A stretch of 7,605 nucleotides of DNA from an uncultured Oscillospiraceae bacterium (GTDB taxonomy: Bacteria; Bacillota; Clostridia; Oscillospirales; Ruminococcaceae). The stretch covers positions 1 through 7,605 of the forward strand of contig UQSL01000084.1 of assembly GCA_900543705.1 (NCBI GenBank). Reading direction: 5' to 3'. Shown here piece after piece: positions 5,398-7,605 of the stretch. Position 1 is the first letter of the stretch, and every line of letters begins with the position of its first letter. The notes under the pieces were generated by a model that had not been told where the DNA came from, did no database searches, and saw nothing but the letters and a program-made list of their open reading frames with translations. The position numbers and the translations under genes were made by a program.

Positions 5398-7605
5398 TTA
5401 CAAGTTCCAGATGTTGTTCGCGTAATTTTTAATGGCGTTGTCCGAGGAAAAACGTCCGGACTGCGCGATGTTGATAAGGGACATCTGCTGCCATTTCTTC
5501 TGATCCGCATACAGCTCCTGAATCTTCTGCTGTGCGTTTTTGTAGGACTCAAAGTCCGCGAGCGCCATATAGGTGTCGGTTGTGCGCAGCATGTTTGCAA
5601 TATCGCTGAAGTTTTCCCCGCCGATGCCGCGGTCAAGCATATCAATGATGGCGCGCAGCTCGGAGTTGCTATTGTAAATCTCGGACGGATGATACCCGCG
5701 ATGCTGCAATTCAAGCACCTGCGGGGTTGTCATTCCGAAGATTACGATGTTGTCGTCGCCTACCGCTTCCCTGATTTCCACGTTCGCTCCGTCAAGCGTG
5801 CCAAGCGTGATGGCGCCTGAAAGCATCAGCTTCATGTTGCCCGTACCCGACGCCTCGGTGGAGGCAAGGGAAATCTGTTCGCTGACCTCGCTCGCCGGCA
5901 TCAGCAGCTCGGAGAGTGTAACGCGGTAGTCCTCCAGATAGACGATGCGGATTTTATCCTTGAGTACGGGATTGCGCTCGATTTCCTTGGAAATCGTGCA
6001 GATGAGCTTGATAATCTGCTTTGCCATATAGTAGCCGGGCGCCGCCTTGGCCCCGAAGATAAAGGTACGCGGGGTGATATCCGCGTTCGGATCTTCCAAA
6101 AGGCGGCGGTACAGCGAAAGGATATGCAGCGCGTTCATATGCTGGCGCTTATACTCATGCAGACGCTTGACATGAACGTCAAAAATAGAATCCGTGTTGA
6201 TGACCATACCGGTCATATCCAGAATGTGTCTGGCAAATTCCTCTTTGTTGTGCTGCTTGACCTTGGCAAGTTCTTTGAGGACGCCGTCGTCGTTTTGGTA
6301 TTTCATCAGGCCGGCAAGCTCGTTTGCGTCTTTTTTAAATCCTTCGCCGATCAGGCCGCTTATCATCGAAGTCAGCGCCGGATTTGCCTGGCACAGCCAC
6401 CGGCGGTAGGCGATTCCGTTGGTCACATTGGTGAACTTCTGAGGATAGACGTCATAGAAATCCTTGAACACGCTCTCCTTGATAATTTCAGAGTGGAGCC
6501 TGGACACGCCGTTGACCTTATGGCTTGCCGCTACGCAGAGGTTTGCCATACGCACCTGATGGTAAGCGATGATGGACATCCTGGAGACCTTATCGAGGTC
6601 CCTGGTCTTATCGAACACCTCGGCACAGAAACGGCGATCGATTTCCTTGATAATCTGATAGATTCGCGGAAGCATTTCGGAGAAGATGTCTTCGTTCCAC
6701 TTTTCCAGCGCTTCGCTCATGATAGTGTGGTTTGTGTAGGCAAAGGTTTTGCTGACAATATCCCATGCGCGTTCCCAGGTGTATCCGCACTCGTCGAGCA
6801 AAATCCGCATCAGCTCCGGGATAGCAAGCGTCGGATGGGTATCATTGATATGGATAGCGACCTTTTCATGGAGGTTGTCAAATGTGCCGTAGGTGGCCAG
6901 ATGCTTTGCGACGATATCGCCGATGGAGGCGGCAACCATGAAGTACTGCTGGCGCAGCCTCAGTTTCTTGCCTTCAATGTGGTTGTCGTTCGGGTAGAGC
7001 ACCTTGCTGATGGCCTCCGCCTGCGCGCTCTTGCTCATCGCGGAGACATAGTCGCCGCGGTTGAACAGCTCCATGTCAAAGCCCGGGCTCTCCGCCTTCC
7101 ATAGTCTCAGTAAGCTGACGGACTTGCAGTCGTAGCCGGAGAGGTACATATCATAGGGAACGGCCTTGACGGTCTCCCCCTCTTTGTAGTTAACGTGGTG
7201 GTAGCCCTGATCCCAGAACTCGTCCACATGGCCGCCGAACTTGACGCAAACAGCTTCCTCCGGACGTGCTTCGAGCCAGACGCTTCCGCCCGGAAGCCAG
7301 TCATCGGGCAGTTCCGTCTGCCAGCCATCGATGATTTTCTGCTTGAAGATTCCAAATTCATAGCAGATGGAATATCCCGTCGCCGGATAATCCAGGGACG
7401 CAAGAGAGTGCAAAAAGCATGCCGCAAGCCGTCCAAGGCCGCCATTGCCAAGTCCCGCATCCGGCTCCTGTTCATAGAGGTTGTCGAGCTTGATCCCCTC
7501 TTCCTTTAAAATCTCTCGGACGTCATCCACAATGCCGAGATTGTACAGGCTGCTCTTGAGAGAACGGCCGATTAAAAATTCCATACAAAGGCAATAGACC
7601 TTTTT
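5398..7605 (-). CDS. glgP: Glycogen/maltodextrin phosphorylase GlgP, N terminus cut by window edge
   Basis: A pyridoxal-phosphate enzyme that phosphorolyses terminal alpha-1,4-linked glucose from glycogen or maltodextrin to glucose-1-phosphate in the cytosol. The frame is open to the window edge and reads KKVYCLCMEFLIGRSL before and across the Met at 7584. That is the family's 'VYYLSMEFLIGR' region, so roughly 70-90 N-terminal residues are outside and this Met is internal. Counting from it: GNGGLGRLAACF (46-57), INDTHPTLAIPE (246-257), YTNHT (283-287), VKRLHEYKRQ (472-481) and EASGTGNMKLMLSG (577-590), with PLP-lysine K585, then TLDGANVEI (596-604). The C terminus (FSSDNAIKNYANNIWNL) matches complete family members. 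The two Cys in VYCLC, where Tyr and Ser are usual, are a mild oddity. A TAAGCC/GGCTTA hairpin overlaps its stop codon. It is upstream of and co-oriented with the GH13 gene. Allosteric N-terminal sites cannot be judged. Confidence 0.95.
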   Translation of the reverse strand, partial: KKVYCLCMEFLIGRSLKSSLYNLGIVDDVREILKEEGIKLDNLYEQEPDAGLGNGGLGRLAACFLHSLASLDYPATGYSICYEFGIFKQKIIDGWQTELPDDWLPGGSVWLEARPEEAVCVKFGGHVDEFWDQGYHHVNYKEGETVKAVPYDMYLSGYDCKSVSLLRLWKAESPGFDMELFNRGDYVSAMSKSAQAEAISKVLYPNDNHIEGKKLRLRQQYFMVAASIGDIVAKHLATYGTFDNLHEKVAIHINDTHPTLAIPELMRILLDECGYTWERAWDIVSKTFAYTNHTIMSEALEKWNEDIFSEMLPRIYQIIKEIDRRFCAEVFDKTRDLDKVSRMSIIAYHQVRMANLCVAASHKVNGVSRLHSEIIKESVFKDFYDVYPQKFTNVTNGIAYRRWLCQANPALTSMISGLIGEGFKKDANELAGLMKYQNDDGVLKELAKVKQHNKEEFARHILDMTGMVINTDSIFDVHVKRLHEYKRQHMNALHILSLYRRLLEDPNADITPRTFIFGAKAAPGYYMAKQIIKLICTISKEIERNPVLKDKIRIVYLEDYRVTLSELLMPASEVSEQISLASTEASGTGNMKLMLSGAITLGTLDGANVEIREAVGDDNIVIFGMTTPQVLELQHRGYHPSEIYNSNSELRAIIDMLDRGIGGENFSDIANMLRTTDTYMALADFESYKNAQQKIQELYADQKKWQQMSLINIAQSGRFSSDNAIKNYANNIWNL

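Noticed and set aside
6124..7104. A 326-codon plus-strand open frame inside glgP.
   Set aside because: Exactly antisense to conserved GlgP motifs, with no recognisable domain or own ribosome binding context. Treated as a shadow frame.

Overview
The window looks like chromosomal DNA from a Clostridia-type Firmicute, plausibly of the Oscillospiraceae/Ruminococcaceae kind. The reasons are the protein styles (a clostridial cytosolic GH13 enzyme, GlgP, LarEBC), AGGAGG-type ribosome binding sites, compact operons with hairpin terminators, and moderately high GC. This placement is an inference. No mobile element, CRISPR array, tRNA or rRNA was seen.

Layout from left to right. The last 33 codons of a plus-strand gene (rsmI-like, 1-103) end in a strong, near-symmetrical terminator (102-137). 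Between 138 and 228 I see nothing. A second hairpin (229-254) ends the converging minus-strand operon. That operon reads right to left as larE (2333-3100), larB (1560-2318) and larC (268-1563), tightly packed with a 14-base gap and then an ATGA overlap. It starts from a full-consensus promoter (TTGACA, 18 bases, TATAAT; 3268-3297). Its 5' leader of about 160 nt contains an intrinsic-terminator-like hairpin before the larE ribosome binding site. A long perfect hairpin (3384-3422) separates the operon from an upstream minus-strand pair: glgP (5398 to beyond the window edge) and a GH13 glucanohydrolase (3433-5292). Another terminator (5319-5356) lies between glgP and the GH13 gene.

How the genes work together. 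LarB (carboxylation and hydrolysis of nicotinic acid adenine dinucleotide), LarE (sulfur insertion) and LarC (CTP-dependent nickel insertion) together make the nickel-pincer nucleotide (NPN) cofactor known from lactate racemase LarA. No larA or nickel transporter is present here, so the enzyme that uses the cofactor must lie elsewhere. LarE carries three cysteines (C95, C98, C175) where a [4Fe-4S]-type catalytic LarE is expected to have them. GlgP releases glucose-1-phosphate from glycogen or maltodextrin, and the GH13 enzyme probably hydrolyses the remaining branched or short dextrins, so that pair is a glycogen/maltodextrin catabolism unit.

Most notable observations: (1) larC is one uninterrupted gene, yet carries an A AAA AAG heptamer in the exact phase for -1 frameshifting at the boundary between its domains, with a -1 stop two codons later; (2) the larEBC leader looks like a conditional terminator of no class I recognise; (3) LarC has a 19-histidine segment built from an internal duplication.
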